Below, piece after piece: positions 10,610-21,691 of a stretch of 64,000 nucleotides of DNA (its first letter is position 1; every line of letters starts with the position of its first letter). The notes under the pieces were generated by a model. It searched no databases. It saw nothing but the letters and a program-made list of their open reading frames with translations, and was not told where the DNA came from. The DNA lies in the NCBI GenBank assembly GCA_035079385.1, contig JAVHKY010000016.1, positions 5,875,501 through 5,939,500 of the forward strand, read 5' to 3'. A program made the position numbers and the translations under genes. Origin of the DNA: Aspidiotus rigidus. Lineage: Eukaryota > Arthropoda > Insecta > Hemiptera > Diaspididae.

Positions 10610-11670
10610 AGAAACAATCAATAAAATACAGCACGCTTGGCTTCCCCTCCTCGGATTCCGCATTTCTTACCCCAAAACCAAATTCATCATCTTTCAAAAA
10701 CCACGCCAGAAAACCATTAAATTACCCCCCCCCCTCACAATAGCTAACAGGTTAAAACTACTAAAGTACTTGGCCTCAATTTCCACAATGGATCCCCAAT
10801 ATCAAACTAAGTAAATAAAAATGCATTCGAGCACTCAATGTTCTGAAATTCGTTTCCCACCCTAAAGAGGTTGTATCCGAAAAATCCTCGTCCACCTCTA
10901 CCAGAGCTTATCATCGATTACGGATCACCCATTTACGCTCCCCCCTCCATCTCATTTAAAACTACTCGACACTGCCCAAAATTCGGGACTCAGAATAGCT
11001 ACTGGAGCATTTCGAACCAGTCTCGCTGAAAGCCTCCGTGCAGACACTGGCTTCCCCCTTTTTTATCGACGCCTCAAACTAACAACAAACTTCCTCACGA
11101 CTGTCCTACAATATCCTCAAGTCCCCATCCACCATCGTATATTCCCCCTCACCACAACCAAATTTCCATAACGAATCTACGTTCCAATCTCGAACTCCAA
11201 TTAGCAAGCCCCTTCGAGTTCCTTTGTCTTAACCACATCGTTCCCTCAACCCCTCCTTGGCTCTTTATTCCACCCAAAATAATTCGCGACCTAAAATGCC
11301 TCCCTCGTTTTTCAACTTCTTCCAAAACATACGAAACACAGTTTCACAAAATTCTTAACAACTTTTACAACCCTACATTATGTTTCACCGATAGATCTAA
11401 ACATCAAAACGAAACCGGCTTTGCATACCCAATAGGTCACATTACTGTCTCTCACCGACACCGCAACACCGCATCCGTCTTCACCACTGAACTACAAGCA
11501 ATCTTTAGCTGTTTAGAAGACATCCTCACCGAACTACCCTCCCGTCTTCCCCTCAACCCATTTTTAGTCATTTCCGACTCCATATCATCACTTGACGCCA
11601 TATCCAACCACACTTCCTCCCACCCACTCGTGAGCCTCATAACATCGAGAATCTTTGCTTGTTGTATGTT
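10610..11670 (+). pseudogene. Non-LTR retrotransposon remnant: RT C-terminus plus RNase H
   Basis: Frameshifted but readable in pieces. Around 10960-11050 is 'KLLDTAQNSGLRIATGAFRT', the well-known block after the RT palm in insect LINEs. Around 11390-11660 is an RNase H domain: FTDRSK (first Asp; the usual Gly has become Arg), TELQAIFSCLE (Glu) and VISDSISSL (Asp), ending in a HPLVSLI block. RT followed by RNase H fits the I/LOA group more than classic Jockey, although the RT block is Jockey-like. 5' truncated. A homopolymer of about ten C (10727-10736) lies inside it. Confidence 0.75.
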
Positions 11671-11849
11671 AGATTAACCATGCAGTGGACAAGCTTATTT
11701 TCGTCCACTTCACGAAAAAAAAACCAAAAAACTCACCAGTTTTTTAATGGAGTTAAACGAGAGGGTGGCAGAGAACCTGTTTTATGGGGCACGTGGGATC
11801 TGAAAAATGTAGACGCACCAGATTTATGACGTCATCAGGTTGTGATGTC

Positions 11850-12830
11850 ACAAGGCTGACAATGATCGGAGAATGGCGACTCACCTAATTTACTTTTCTC
11901 CCAAGCCTTTTTATGCCGAGCTAGGCGAATTTGGAGCCGGCGGCCAGTCATCCCTACATAGATTCCAAAGCAATCGTTACACGCTACACTTTACTCCACT
12001 CCTCTCGGCCACCGAAACAGGGTCTTTTAGTTTCACAAATAAACTGTTAACCGTATTTAGGATTATAAAATGCTGGCCGGAATCCGAAAGGGCGGAAGAT
12101 ACGTCCCAACTGCAAAGAGAACTTACCCAGGAAAGGAATTCTAATCCATCTCTTTCTACTGTCTAGGTGATCCCTGGGAAGGGAGGTTGTGGAGTCGAAG
12201 CACTTTCTAGTGAGCTTCCTCCGGACCATAAGGTCGACGTCCGCCCTAACTTGATTCACCCAGGCCAGGTGCTTGATCGTCACAAGTTCCTTTTGGAAAG
12301 CCGCCTGACACAAGGGTATATGAGTCGGTCGATGAATTAGACTATTGAAAGTTGCAATCTTACGGGCAGTAAGACAAAAGGACGACCCGTGGATAACAAT
12401 ATCGGTCGACGTTTCTTTTCTATAAATTCCAAACTCGTGGACACCATCATTAATGGAGATGGACAAATCCAAAAAGTTGATTAATGAGCCACTGACTTTC
12501 AATGTAAAATTTATGGAAGGGTATTGGCTATTTAAACATGTAAGGAACTCACTCCGGAAATTCACAACATCGTCCACGTACCTACGGCAATATAGTAGAC
12601 GTGACTTTAAAACGTCTGGCCCGAGGAAAATAAAGAGACATAAATACCTCCGAAATAAGCAAACCCAAGGGAGAACCTCCTCAGGGAATTCGAAAAACTC
12701 CCCATCAAATTTACAAAAATTAGAAAACCAATAGATATTTAGAAGGCCAAAAAATTCCGCAAATTCTTCGTGAAGGACACCAGATTTAACTAGTAAATAC
12801 TGTGAAATTATCCAACCCGGGGAAACTCGG
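11850..12830 (-). pseudogene. Penelope-like element family A, copy 2
   Basis: On the minus strand an open stretch of 176 codons (12577 to 12047) covers the end of the RT from MDDVV, followed by INFTLKVSG, INFLDLSIS, GIYRKETSTDI, LMVRRKLTRK and RIPFLGKFSLQLG to FGFRPAFYNP. Upstream, 12580-12830 still reads as the preceding RT blocks (EFPEE, YCRRYVDDVV region) with frame breaks. Downstream, 11850-12047 is a decayed GIY-YIG domain with LQIRLARHKKAWEK and LGESPFSDHC recognisable. 5' truncated. Orientation is opposite to the other long family A copies. Confidence 0.85.
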
Positions 12831-12834
12831 GGAA

Positions 12835-14350
12835 ATTTTCCGCGAAATCACGTTTAACGAGCGAAAGACTCCTGTTTTAACTTTCTTCAACCGATAGCCG
12901 TTCAATGAAATCCCATCAGAAAGATTTGGATAAAAACCAAAAATTTTACATTTCATCCTTTCAATAAATGACGCTGGGATTTATTCGATTATTTTTCTTT
13001 ATCGCACGTAGGGGTTTCAAGATCGAGTCGCAACTCTCGCAAACATTATCAATGTATGATTAGTATGCAAACGAAGAACAACGGGGTATAAAAATAAGCA
13101 ATATATTCTAATGTACGCGCGGTAGAGTTAGATAATACGTTATCTATCGTAATCAATTAAGCTGTATACGATTCTAGCTCTCATTAACCATTCGTATAAG
13201 TCAACAAACGATACTGAACTTCACGTCAGATCGAACGTATATAGCGTTATCTCGTTCGAATGTAAGAAAATCGACAATCTTGTCTTTCAGTCAGTGCTTT
13301 CGGTGTAACGTCCCTACACAAAAATAACAACGGACTAAGTTTGCTTTCATTGAATATAATATTATAGCATTCGGTTCTCGTGAAAGTGTCCAGGAAACCA
13401 GCGCAACCTGATGGGTAGCATCACCTTGGATGTGCACGAATTTCCACAGGAATTTCACGATCACAATTACTACGATGGGGTTAGTATTCATACACTTAAG
13501 TCAATGTTAGCAGCATTACGTAACACGGGGTAATCTTCCAACTTGTTCGCGGCGGCTCAGCAACTGAATGTCTCCGCCAGGTCACAAAAATATTCCACTT
13601 ATTTGTAGAAGCTCTATTTGTCAGCCAGAAGGGAAATCATTCCTCACCCACAAACTTTTGCTTCAATTCGTGAGCCGCATATGATTAACAGAAGGTTCCT
13701 AAGAACGCAGTAACCGATAAGATACGTATGTTGCTTTCATTGCTCTTTGTAATCTTAGGTGACAGCAGACTTATCGTTTATGCCAACAATTGAAACTGCG
13801 GCACCGGTTACTCGCAAAAATTTTCTTACACGTATACTTTTTTGTTACAATTCACCAGGGTTTTGAAAAGTGAAAAGTCAAGATAAACAAACTAGATTTA
13901 CGATTGAAAGGATAATTAATAAAGGATCAATAAAATGTAAAGAAGAAATATGAAAAAAAACGCGTTCCTCTCCTTCTTAGAGACATAACCTACGTACCCT
14001 ACCTTTTCTTCGTCAAGCAGATCAGATAGTTCAAATCTGACTAAGACTCATCAAGTAGGGAACGATAGTGGTCGTGCCAGAAGAGATGATCAAAAGAATC
14101 GCCGTTCAGTATCAGTGATGCTTAAAAATCCTGGATAGGTCACCGAAAGCCTTTAAAATTAACGAAAGAAGATGTGGCCCATCCACATTGAAAGACGAGG
14201 GAAGGAGAAGGACGTCGGTTGAGTCTCTGAGAAGTAAACAACTAAATACAAATAGGCACGTTCGTTAAAGATGAGGGCCATCGAAACCTATGAGAGATGG
14301 GTGTAAGTCCAATCCAAAACGCAAGTGGGTTACGGTGGAGACTATTTTCT
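12835..14350. other. Non-coding stretch, no gene recognised
   Basis: AT-rich, with GC-richer patches near 13100-13500 and 14000-14260. The frames present are short and have no recognisable domain. No repeat or RNA gene stands out. Confidence 0.45.
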
Positions 14351-14354
14351 GGGG

Positions 14355-14485
14355 TGAGGCAAGTTTGCGGCCCAAAAAGTAAAAAAGGACCAGATTGCGG
14401 CCAAGCCTGAACAGAAAACAAGGAAGGACAAGATTGCGGCCTGAACGAAAAGTAAGAAAGGACCAGATTGCGGCCTGAACGTATA
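14355..14485. repeat. Minisatellite, ~40-bp unit, about three copies
   Basis: The phrase 'aaggaccagattgcggcctgaac' (with small variants) recurs three times in 130 bases, alternating with 'agtaagaaagga'. It lies just downstream, on the minus strand, of the FLYWCH fragment. Confidence 0.7.
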
Positions 14486-14514
14486 ATTTTTTTTTACACA
14501 AAATGTGTTGCATC

Positions 14515-15088
14515 ATTCACATGTTGGTAAAAATTTCAAGTTTTTCTCGGTAGAAAACATACGTCGTCGTTGACTGACATAAAATTCACAGCAAGTTTCG
14601 TCTGGACTATGTAAGTCTCTAAGGCAGTATGTAGTTCGTGTAAGTCTTTTGGTAATGGAGGTCGCTGTTTGGCCCTGGCACTGAAGATAGATTTTCGTAT
14701 TTGAGCACGATCGTCTTTCTTTCGATATTACCCGGGATATGACTTTGCTCGGCCTCTCAAACATATCGTCAGTTCCTTTACGTTTGCACGCGTTTGCCAC
14801 TGCTTGTCGAATCAGTCGATTATCAGAATCACGCGAGTGGTTGTGACGTAGATCTGCGTCCAGAGTACGGCCGCTTCGAACCTTCAAATAAGCTTTACAC
14901 ATCTTTTGAGTGCATACCCAACGTTCTACTTCATCAGCGAGGAATTTGTGGAACCGTAATTTACATCCATCTACAACTTTGATCTCAGCACCGCACTTAC
15001 TAAACATTTTCGAAGGCATTTTGACTGCAATTAAGACACACGAACCACTTTCGTACAATAAATGAAACACGAAACACAATGACGGCAC
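14515..15088 (-). pseudogene. FLYWCH zinc-finger fragment of a MULE-type transposase
   Basis: From an ATG at 15017-15019 (minus strand) the protein reads as a FLYWCH domain: a 'VVDGCKLRFHKF' strand, W-V-C in VERWVCTQKMCKAYLKV giving the Cys pair, then LRHNHSRDSD giving the His pair. A stretch typical of these transposase-associated proteins follows (ACKRKGTDDMFERPSKVI). Near 14690 the frame breaks: the continuing homologous stretch (LPKDLHELHTAL) sits in another frame, while the original frame runs on without meaning to 14513. So this is a frameshifted N-terminal fragment, and the MULE catalytic domain is not here. FLYWCH domains bind DNA and were recruited repeatedly from such transposons. 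Confidence 0.7.
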
Positions 15089-15256
15089 AGGAATACACTC
15101 ACTTTTTTGTAAAATAAAATGATTAATTTATACTTGCGTTGCACCCACCTCAGAATACAACGTGCGAGTTATCTCCGATCGTGTTATTACTTGTACGAGA
15201 TCATATCCTTTTCACTTTACTCACGGGTAGTATTTTCCATTCTTACAGGGGCCCCG

Positions 15257-15840
15257 ACGACGAGCGCTTTCGGTTAATAAACAATCTACAAACCTGAAAT
15301 GAAAGCAACTGACGAACAGAAAAGAAGAGCAAGGTATTAGGATTGTCCAAACGAGAAATCGCGGTGTGAATCATAAACCAGTTCGATCAGGCCATCTTCC
15401 GGAATGTACGAGTTGAGTACAGTGATACCGTCGGTGTTTAGATGACGCATTATCTCTATATGCTCGAGGGTGATGCGCTTAAGATAGGAATTCTTCTTAT
15501 GAAGAAGCTTTTCGGATCCCTCGCGAAAGCTGTGGCCACTGTTTATTAAATGATCAGCAAAAGCTGACTACCCTAAGTGTCCCTTCTTCCAAGACTTCAG
15601 GTGCTCAGCTACTCTAACTTTCATTTGGCGACTAGTCTCACCAATATAAAAGCCTCCACAATCCCCACATTCCGACCTGTAAACACCACTCCTCCCATCA
15701 ACAGGTATGGGGTTTTTCAGTCTCACAAACAACCTCTTGACTGTGGTGGGGTTGTAAAACGCGGGTCTGAAGCAAAACGGGTGGAGGGCCCGACGGGGTG
15801 AGTGACGGTGTTGTCGTTCATAAATTCCATCCCCCCTCAT
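15257..15840 (-). pseudogene. Penelope A 3' end (GIY-YIG plus tail), inverted
   Basis: Reverse-complement copy of the 3' end of the family A element that follows it. The minus-strand frame from 15840 shows FRPAFYNPTTVKRL, GVYRSECGDCGGFYIGETSRQ (GVY, CGDC and YIG of the nuclease) and KVRVAEH. A TAG at 15568-15570 interrupts it where the forward copy has a sense codon. Beyond the stop the same frame continues with SAFADHLINSGH and LEHIEIMRHLNTDG, then the untranslated tail to the GAAAGCGCTCG motif at 15261-15271 (reverse strand). With the forward element it forms inverted repeats of over 500 bases (15257-15800 and 17345-17866). Confidence 0.85.
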
Positions 15841-15844
15841 AAAT

Positions 15845-17760
15845 AATAGTCAGGTAGTGTTTGATAGTGACGAAACTGCCCTCCTTGAGAAAGGTTTGAA
15901 ATTCAGTTTACCTCCCCTCAAGAAGGATGAAACCTTGACGAATGTTGTTGCGGATTTTGCGGTTAAATTTGATCCTGGTTTTAATACCCAGAAAGTTTGT
16001 GCCGAATTAGTCCGTAATAACCGCCACCCTCGCATGAGTAATAAATTGGGAGGAGTGATTCAAGGTTTGAAGAGGAAGATGAAAGAGGGAGATTTAATCG
16101 TCACTAAGGCTGACAAAGGCAATGCTGTTGTGGTGATGGAGAAGTCGGCCTATTCTTCTAAGGTCCATGAAGTCCTCCAGCAGTGTGGTGCTAAAGAGAG
16201 TGAGGATTTCAGTTTTCCTAAGCATGTTAAAGAAGTTATAGGAGTGTCATCAACAGGAGTGAGGCTATTATCAAAACACCTGCTTTGAAAAAAGCCCTCC
16301 TTGTTCCTAACCCCACACCACCCCTCCTCTACGGGCTGCCCAAAGTGCATAAGAACAATACCCCAATGCGATCCGTTGTTTCTTTCGTCTCCTCCCCCAC
16401 CTACCTCCTTGCCAAATTCCTGAACCGTTGGTTCACAAATCGCATTGATTTTGAATCTCCTCATTCGGTCTTGAATTCGGCCTCTTTAACTGACGTTCTG
16501 AAAGGTGTAAGTCTTCCCCCGGGAACGACCATCTGCTCGTTTGATGTTGTTGGTTTGTTCCCGAATATTCCTAAGGCTGCTACTATCCAGCGTATGGGTG
16601 AGCTACTCGTTAAAGCCAATATTCCTCACAATGAGCTTCAAGAATTTTTCGATCTTCTGAATATTTGCTGGTCCCCCAACTACTGTAAATTTGAAGGAAA
16701 ATTTGTCGAGTTTCCTGATGAAGTAGGTATCCCTATTGGATCACCTTTAGGCTCTCTCATCTCCGAAATTTTCATGTCCAAGTTTGCACTTGACCTTTTT
16801 TCCTCGAACCAGGTGTTACTCAATCATATTCACTATTGGTACAGGTACGTTGATGACGTTCTATGTACCTGGACTGGTCACCCAGATCTCCTTGGTGAGT
16901 TTCTGAGGTATCTCAATTCCTGGTACCCTTCCATCAAATTTACGTTGGAAATAGGGGTATTTTCCATTAACTTTTTGGATTTATCGATCTCTATAATAGA
17001 CGGTATCCATAAGTTCGGAATTTACAGGAAAGATACTACGACCGATGTTTTAGTCCACGGTGGTTCGTTCGGTCCTGTTGCTCATAAGATGGCTGCTTTT
17101 CACAGCCTAGTTCACAGACTGACTCGTATTCCTTTGAGTCAGTCTGCCTTCAAGAAAGAGTTACTCACAATAAAATACCTGGCCAGAGTGAATGGGGTCA
17201 ATGTCGATGTTGACGTGATGGTTCGGAGGAAAGTTACGAGGAGCCTTCTTGATTCCACCACCTCCCTCCCCCGAGACACGATCCGTGATCGCCGTTTGCG
17301 TTGGATCAGTCTCCCTTTCTAGGGGAAGTTCTCCCTCCAATTGGGTCGGGCCCTCCGCCCGTTTGGCTTCAGACCCGCGTTTTACAACCCTACCACAATC
17401 AAGAGGTTGTTTGTGAGACTGAAGGACCCCATACCTGTTGATGAGAGGAGTGGTGTTTACAAATTGGAATGTGGGGATTGTGGAGGCTTTTATATTGGTG
17501 AGACCAGCCGCCAAATGAAAGTTAGAGTAGCTGAGCACCCGAAGTCTTGGAAGAAGGGACACTTAGGGGAGTCAGCTTTTGCTGATCATTTAATAAACAG
17601 TGGCCACAGCTTCCGCGAGGGACCCGAAAAGCTCCTTCATAAGGAGAATTCCTATCGTAAGGGCATCGCCCTCGAGCATATAGAGATAATGCGTCATCTC
17701 AACACCGATGGTATCCTCGTACATTCCGGAAGATGGCTTGATCGAACTGGTTTATGATTC
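15845..17760 (+). pseudogene. Penelope-like element family A, best copy
   Basis: Nearly complete but with four visible lesions. Piece one (15857-16288) has the N-terminal region ending in the TKADKGNAVVVM block. A 1-base shift near 16230-16260 leads to piece two (16285-17322), the RT: LLYGLPKVHK, ICSFDVVGLFPNIPKA, GIPIGSPLGSLISEIF and the catalytic YRYVDDVLC near 16845, then INFLDLSIS. A TAG at 17320-17322 stops it, in phase with the third piece (17341-17757), which holds GVYKLECGDCGGFYIG, KVRVAEH, FADHLINSGH and LEHIEIMRHL: the Cys-Cys-His-His GIY-YIG nuclease. Near 17715 a further shift replaces the family's normal C-terminus. The 5' end abuts an inverted copy of the element's own 3' end and is probably truncated there. 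Confidence 0.9.
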
Positions 17761-17814
17761 ACACCGCGATTTCTCGTTTGGACGATCTTAATACCTTGCT
17801 CTTCTTTTCTGTTC

Positions 17815-17862
17815 GTCAGTTGCTTTGAAGATGGTTTGTTAACGGAAAGCGCTCGTCGTCTT
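17815..17862 (+). ncRNA. Hammerhead-like motif in Penelope A tail
   Basis: Core TTGAAGA (17825-17831, canonical CTGANGA with C3 changed), helix II GTT/AAC across a TGTT loop (within 17832-17843), GAAA (17845-17848), the palindrome AGCGCT as a zero-loop helix III (17848-17853) and C at the cleavage position (17854). The same order is seen in the inverted copy (GAAAGCGCTCG on the reverse strand at 15261-15271) and, with a different but still pairing helix II, at 4313-4348. Helix I is not clear here. Confidence 0.45.
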
Positions 17863-17866
17863 ATAT

Positions 17867-18914
17867 TTTTCTGCGGTCTGCATTTGTTTACTCTCCCTTC
17901 GAAGTATATTCGTTTTTCGCGTTTATCAAACATACACCTTCTTGAAACATCACATAATACTTATAGGTCAGGTCGACAGTGATATTTTTAACCCACACAA
18001 GGGGACAAGGAATTAATTGAGACTTCCGTTTTTGATTGATACCTTCACCTAGAAAAAATGAGAGCTAGCACGCATGTATCAACGAATTATGAGAGATCAT
18101 ATTTCAATTTTTTTCTCAAAAAGTACATCTTCTGTGATCGCGGGAAACTGATAAATTAATGATCCCCTTAAAATTGTTCTATAAAACCTTGAAATTGTTA
18201 AAATACGTGTCATCGTATCTAGACGTCATAACTCTGAACTTCAATATGCTTAGCAACGTATTTTGCAAAGAAGAATTGAAAATGACCGCTAATAATCGCT
18301 CGTGTTATTTTGCGTCACTCATCAGGAATTACGTTTTTCTTGCATGTGTATCTCAGTAAAAACGAGCGTACAGCGCGCGAGAGAATTTTTTCGATAAATC
18401 GAACAAGAAGGGAATTTAATCATGTTCTGACCATAACAAAAAGTATTGGGAGATTATATTATAAAATAAATACACAAAAAGAGGATTTACTGAGTAAAAG
18501 ATTTTTCTGAAAATAAAAAGGAGAGGGTTGTGAAGAATCATAGCTGAAAATAAGTGTGGAAATGAATGAATGACAACGCATGCGATTATTAATTACTTCG
18601 TTAGTCCACCTGGAGTACCAGATTGAGAATCATCTTCGCCAAAGGGCACTGTTGGGTTTTCGGATCTATCAGAATGAGCAGACCACACCGAATGACCTTG
18701 AAGGGAGAGAGAGAAGTACCCTAGGCCCAGACTTTTAAAGGGCTTGGAAGTCTGGTAGGTACGCAAGTTTGCATCGTGAAAAATATTTACGAATTTTGAC
18801 TGTTGTTCCGTTTTTCCTCAGTTCTGAACATATACTTTTCATTCATAAAAATCCTTTCTCCACTCAGGTACTATGCCCTACAACGACTGTACTAAACATT
18901 TATTTCTGTTTCAG
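17867..18914. other. Non-coding, probably intron upstream of the SPSB3-like exon
   Basis: AT-rich with no domain-bearing frame. It ends in a good splice acceptor: a pyrimidine-rich tract, then TTTCAG at 18909-18914. Earlier SPSB3 exons were not found between here and the start of the window. Confidence 0.5.
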
Positions 18915-19631
18915 GCCGCAGATCCTCCACCATTATCGAACCCGGAATACGACCACTGGTTTTGGAATCCGAACAGCAAAAGTTGCGACGCTCACATACT
19001 AGATGACGCATTCAGATCGGTGATGTTCCATCCAACATGGAGCGAAGGCACGTCCGCGATACGAGGCACCAAAATACTAAATAATACGCGTACGTATTGG
19101 GAGATAATGGTGAACGGCGGGCTCGGCGGCACAAGTCTCATGTTCGGCATCGGAACGAGCAAATCCTGCTTGGGCACGGGCACCTTTTGCGATCTGATAG
19201 GCAAGGACGAGCACAGCTGGGGTTTGTCTCACCGAGGTCTAATATGGCATCACGGAATCAGCGAGAAATACTGTCGTCCGTTTCGCGAAAATTACTCGGC
19301 CATCGTGGGGCTAATGTTCGACGGTATTTACGGTACATTGACCTATTTTAAAGACGGTATTAATTTAGGGGTCGCCTTTCGAGGACTGAACGAGATCACG
19401 GAGCCGTTGTATCCCATCATCAGCTCGACGTCGATACGATCGCAAATGACGTTGCGTAAAACCGAACGGGAATTCGTCAGCCTGCAGGATCGGTGCAAGG
19501 CGATGATCGTACAGAACTGGGAGAGTAAGAGTTTGGAAAATTTACAGCTGCCTACCAAGATTCAGAAGTATTTGGCCGAGGTTAACGAGTACCGACGTAT
19601 GAATTGCGAATGGTACGTGCCGCGTTATTAA
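18915..19631 (+). CDS. SPSB3: SPRY domain-containing SOCS box protein 3-like, last coding exon
   Basis: 238 codons from the splice acceptor at 18914 to TAA at 19629-19631, phase 0. It matches the SPSB3 pattern: an N-terminal WFWNP block, then a B30.2/SPRY domain with TSAIRGTKIL, YWEIMV, FGIGTSKS, FCDLIGKDEHSWGLSH (the conserved D-x-x-SWGLS core), GLMFDGIYGTLTYFKDG and LYPIISSTSIRSQMTL. The C-terminal 50 residues (SLQDRCKAMI...LPTKIQKYLAEV) occupy the SOCS-box position. SPSB proteins recruit substrates to Cullin-RING E3 ligases through the SOCS box (Elongin B/C). Base composition is clearly richer in GC than the surroundings, with constrained codons, as expected for a live host gene. The start codon and earlier exons must lie upstream, so the transcript is partial here. 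An AATAAA at 20099-20104 is a candidate polyadenylation signal. Confidence 0.85.
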   Translation, partial: AADPPPLSNPEYDHWFWNPNSKSCDAHILDDAFRSVMFHPTWSEGTSAIRGTKILNNTRTYWEIMVNGGLGGTSLMFGIGTSKSCLGTGTFCDLIGKDEHSWGLSHRGLIWHHGISEKYCRPFRENYSAIVGLMFDGIYGTLTYFKDGINLGVAFRGLNEITEPLYPIISSTSIRSQMTLRKTEREFVSLQDRCKAMIVQNWESKSLENLQLPTKIQKYLAEVNEYRRMNCEWYVPRY

Positions 19632-20364
19632 AAATGAGCGAAAAAGTTACCTTAATTAGAGTAATACGAAGTCAGTGCGATAGAATAGTAATCTTTAGAA
19701 CATCGCGGATTGAATTGTTCTCCAACAGTTTGTGATACAGATAGAAGCTTTTTTTTTTTTCTAACCCCTCACTCTAATCATGCCAAATAATGAAGGTTGA
19801 CATGTTAATTTTGAAAGGGTTTTTAGTGTATTCATACTTCCTTTCATCTTCGCAAAGGAAAATTTAATTGGTAAACTCGTTTTGCTTTACATTGGGGAAT
19901 ATAATCCTCGCGTTTCTTATTATAGTTAGGAAAAAATCGATCGTACGTCGTCATACGGTATTTTGAAGAAGGGTGAAATCACGAGCTCTCTCGGGGAGTA
20001 ACCGAGATCGAAAATGAAGTTATTTTGGTTAGAAATCATAGATGGCGCTACTCTTATAGATTCATCGTTTCAATTCGTGAGAACTGAAATGTTTGTTAAT
20101 AAAAATACAAGTATCGCGATCCTATCCATAAAATCTGACGAATATAATTGGGGGATAAAAAGCGAAAATGGGAGAGTTTTCTGTACTTTTTTTGGCACCA
20201 ATAAAAATTTACATGAAAATGTTCAGTTCAGCTTAACTCGAGGGTTTCTAAAAATTCTAACGGAAAGATCGAAGAGGCTGTAATTTCTGATAAAGTAAAG
20301 CGATTTTTTGATTCTTAATTTTCCAAAAAAGCTTTCTCGTGGAGTATTAAAAAAATATCAATTT

Positions 20365-20414
20365 TCGACACAACTTTTTCGATTTTCACTCCAAAGTCGA
20401 AAAAATTGTGTCGA
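20365..20414. repeat. Hairpin, 18-bp arms
   Basis: Arms 20365-20382 and 20397-20414 (TCGACACAA...TTTTTCGA and its complement) pair with one mismatch around a 14-base loop. No T-run terminator or known RNA element is attached. Confidence 0.8.
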
Positions 20415-21669
20415 AAAATGATTCTTAATCTCTGCAATAACATGAAAATTTATTACCGATCATTAGCTACCCTAAAATGATGGCAAAAATTCTCAAACAG
20501 GTTAATGAGAAGAAATCTAAAAATTTGAAATACTTAGGTACAAAATTACACTTAAGTAGTTCGAAATTTTTTTCTTAATGAAAAACCAGATCAAGAAACT
20601 CAACTTTCCTTTACATAAAGGAAGAGATGAAGCATTTAAACATCCAGGCCTGATGTTGCGCATAATTTTTTCCCTGATTCTCAATTTACAGAGACCTAAT
20701 ATTTGGCCTAACCCGACCTGGCGACACCACTGCGAAAGGTGGCAGTATAGCATCACATGCAGCAAGAATGAAACTTTTGGTTCTATGGAAACATAAAATG
20801 TCTTCTTCTCTGTTCTCTTGAGCTTATCAACTAAAATAGTATTTTGGCAACTGGAAATCGTGCAAAAACGAAGTTCTTTCTGTCCATCTATGAAAAAAAA
20901 AAAATTCTCTAAATCTAGGTATTCAAATCTTTGTCTTCAGCGAATAAATTTTTGGTTCCTAAGTTCGATCCCCGATCTTTCAATTTCCTTTCCAAATTCA
21001 AAATCAAAACTTTCTCCTTCAGTAAAGTTGATGGTATCTTCCAAACTACGACCCATGTTTGATAGAGAAAGAAAAGAAAAAAACTGTTACGTCCGTAAAT
21101 CTTTTCTTTTCTTTCTCTATTTCTCCTTCAGTGTTTAATTTATGACCTCCTCTAGTTAAAGACATGATTTTTAGCTCTCGTCTATATCATTATTTGAAGA
21201 GTTATTAGCTTCAGAAAAAGAATCGAAGATCGGAAATGATTTTAGCCTTAGACGTACCTGGTTCTCATTTAAATTGCTAATGATTTTACTCTCTTCCATT
21301 TCACGAATAGATACAGAATCATAAGATGCTTCCACACACAACCTCAGTTTTCAACTTCAGCGTTTCGATTCCTTGATCAAAACTTTCTTACCATCTTAGT
21401 CCTGGAGCCTCGGTAAGGTGCAAACGGTCGTGGAACAGATTCGCGAAACACGTTCCCCCTCGCAAAATCACTTCTTGAAAATATCTTGAGACTTATGCGA
21501 CCGAATCCTCGAACTCGTTTTTTTCTGGAAAGGAACAAATAATCTTGTTCTAAAGTTCCTAACCACAAAATTTAAACATTATAGTGATTTAGATATTAGT
21601 AGAACAAATCAATTAAATGGGAGGTTATCACATATTTGAAATACGCATTATTTAATTCGAAGGATAAAA

Positions 21670-21691
21670 TCTCTCTCTCTCTCTCTCTCTT
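21670..21691. repeat. CT dinucleotide microsatellite
   Basis: About eleven CT units in a row. Confidence 0.9.

Noticed and set aside
15309..15345. CTGACGA box on the plus strand, possible hammerhead
   Set aside because: No GAAA box or helix II at a usable distance, and it lies on the antisense strand of the Penelope tail.
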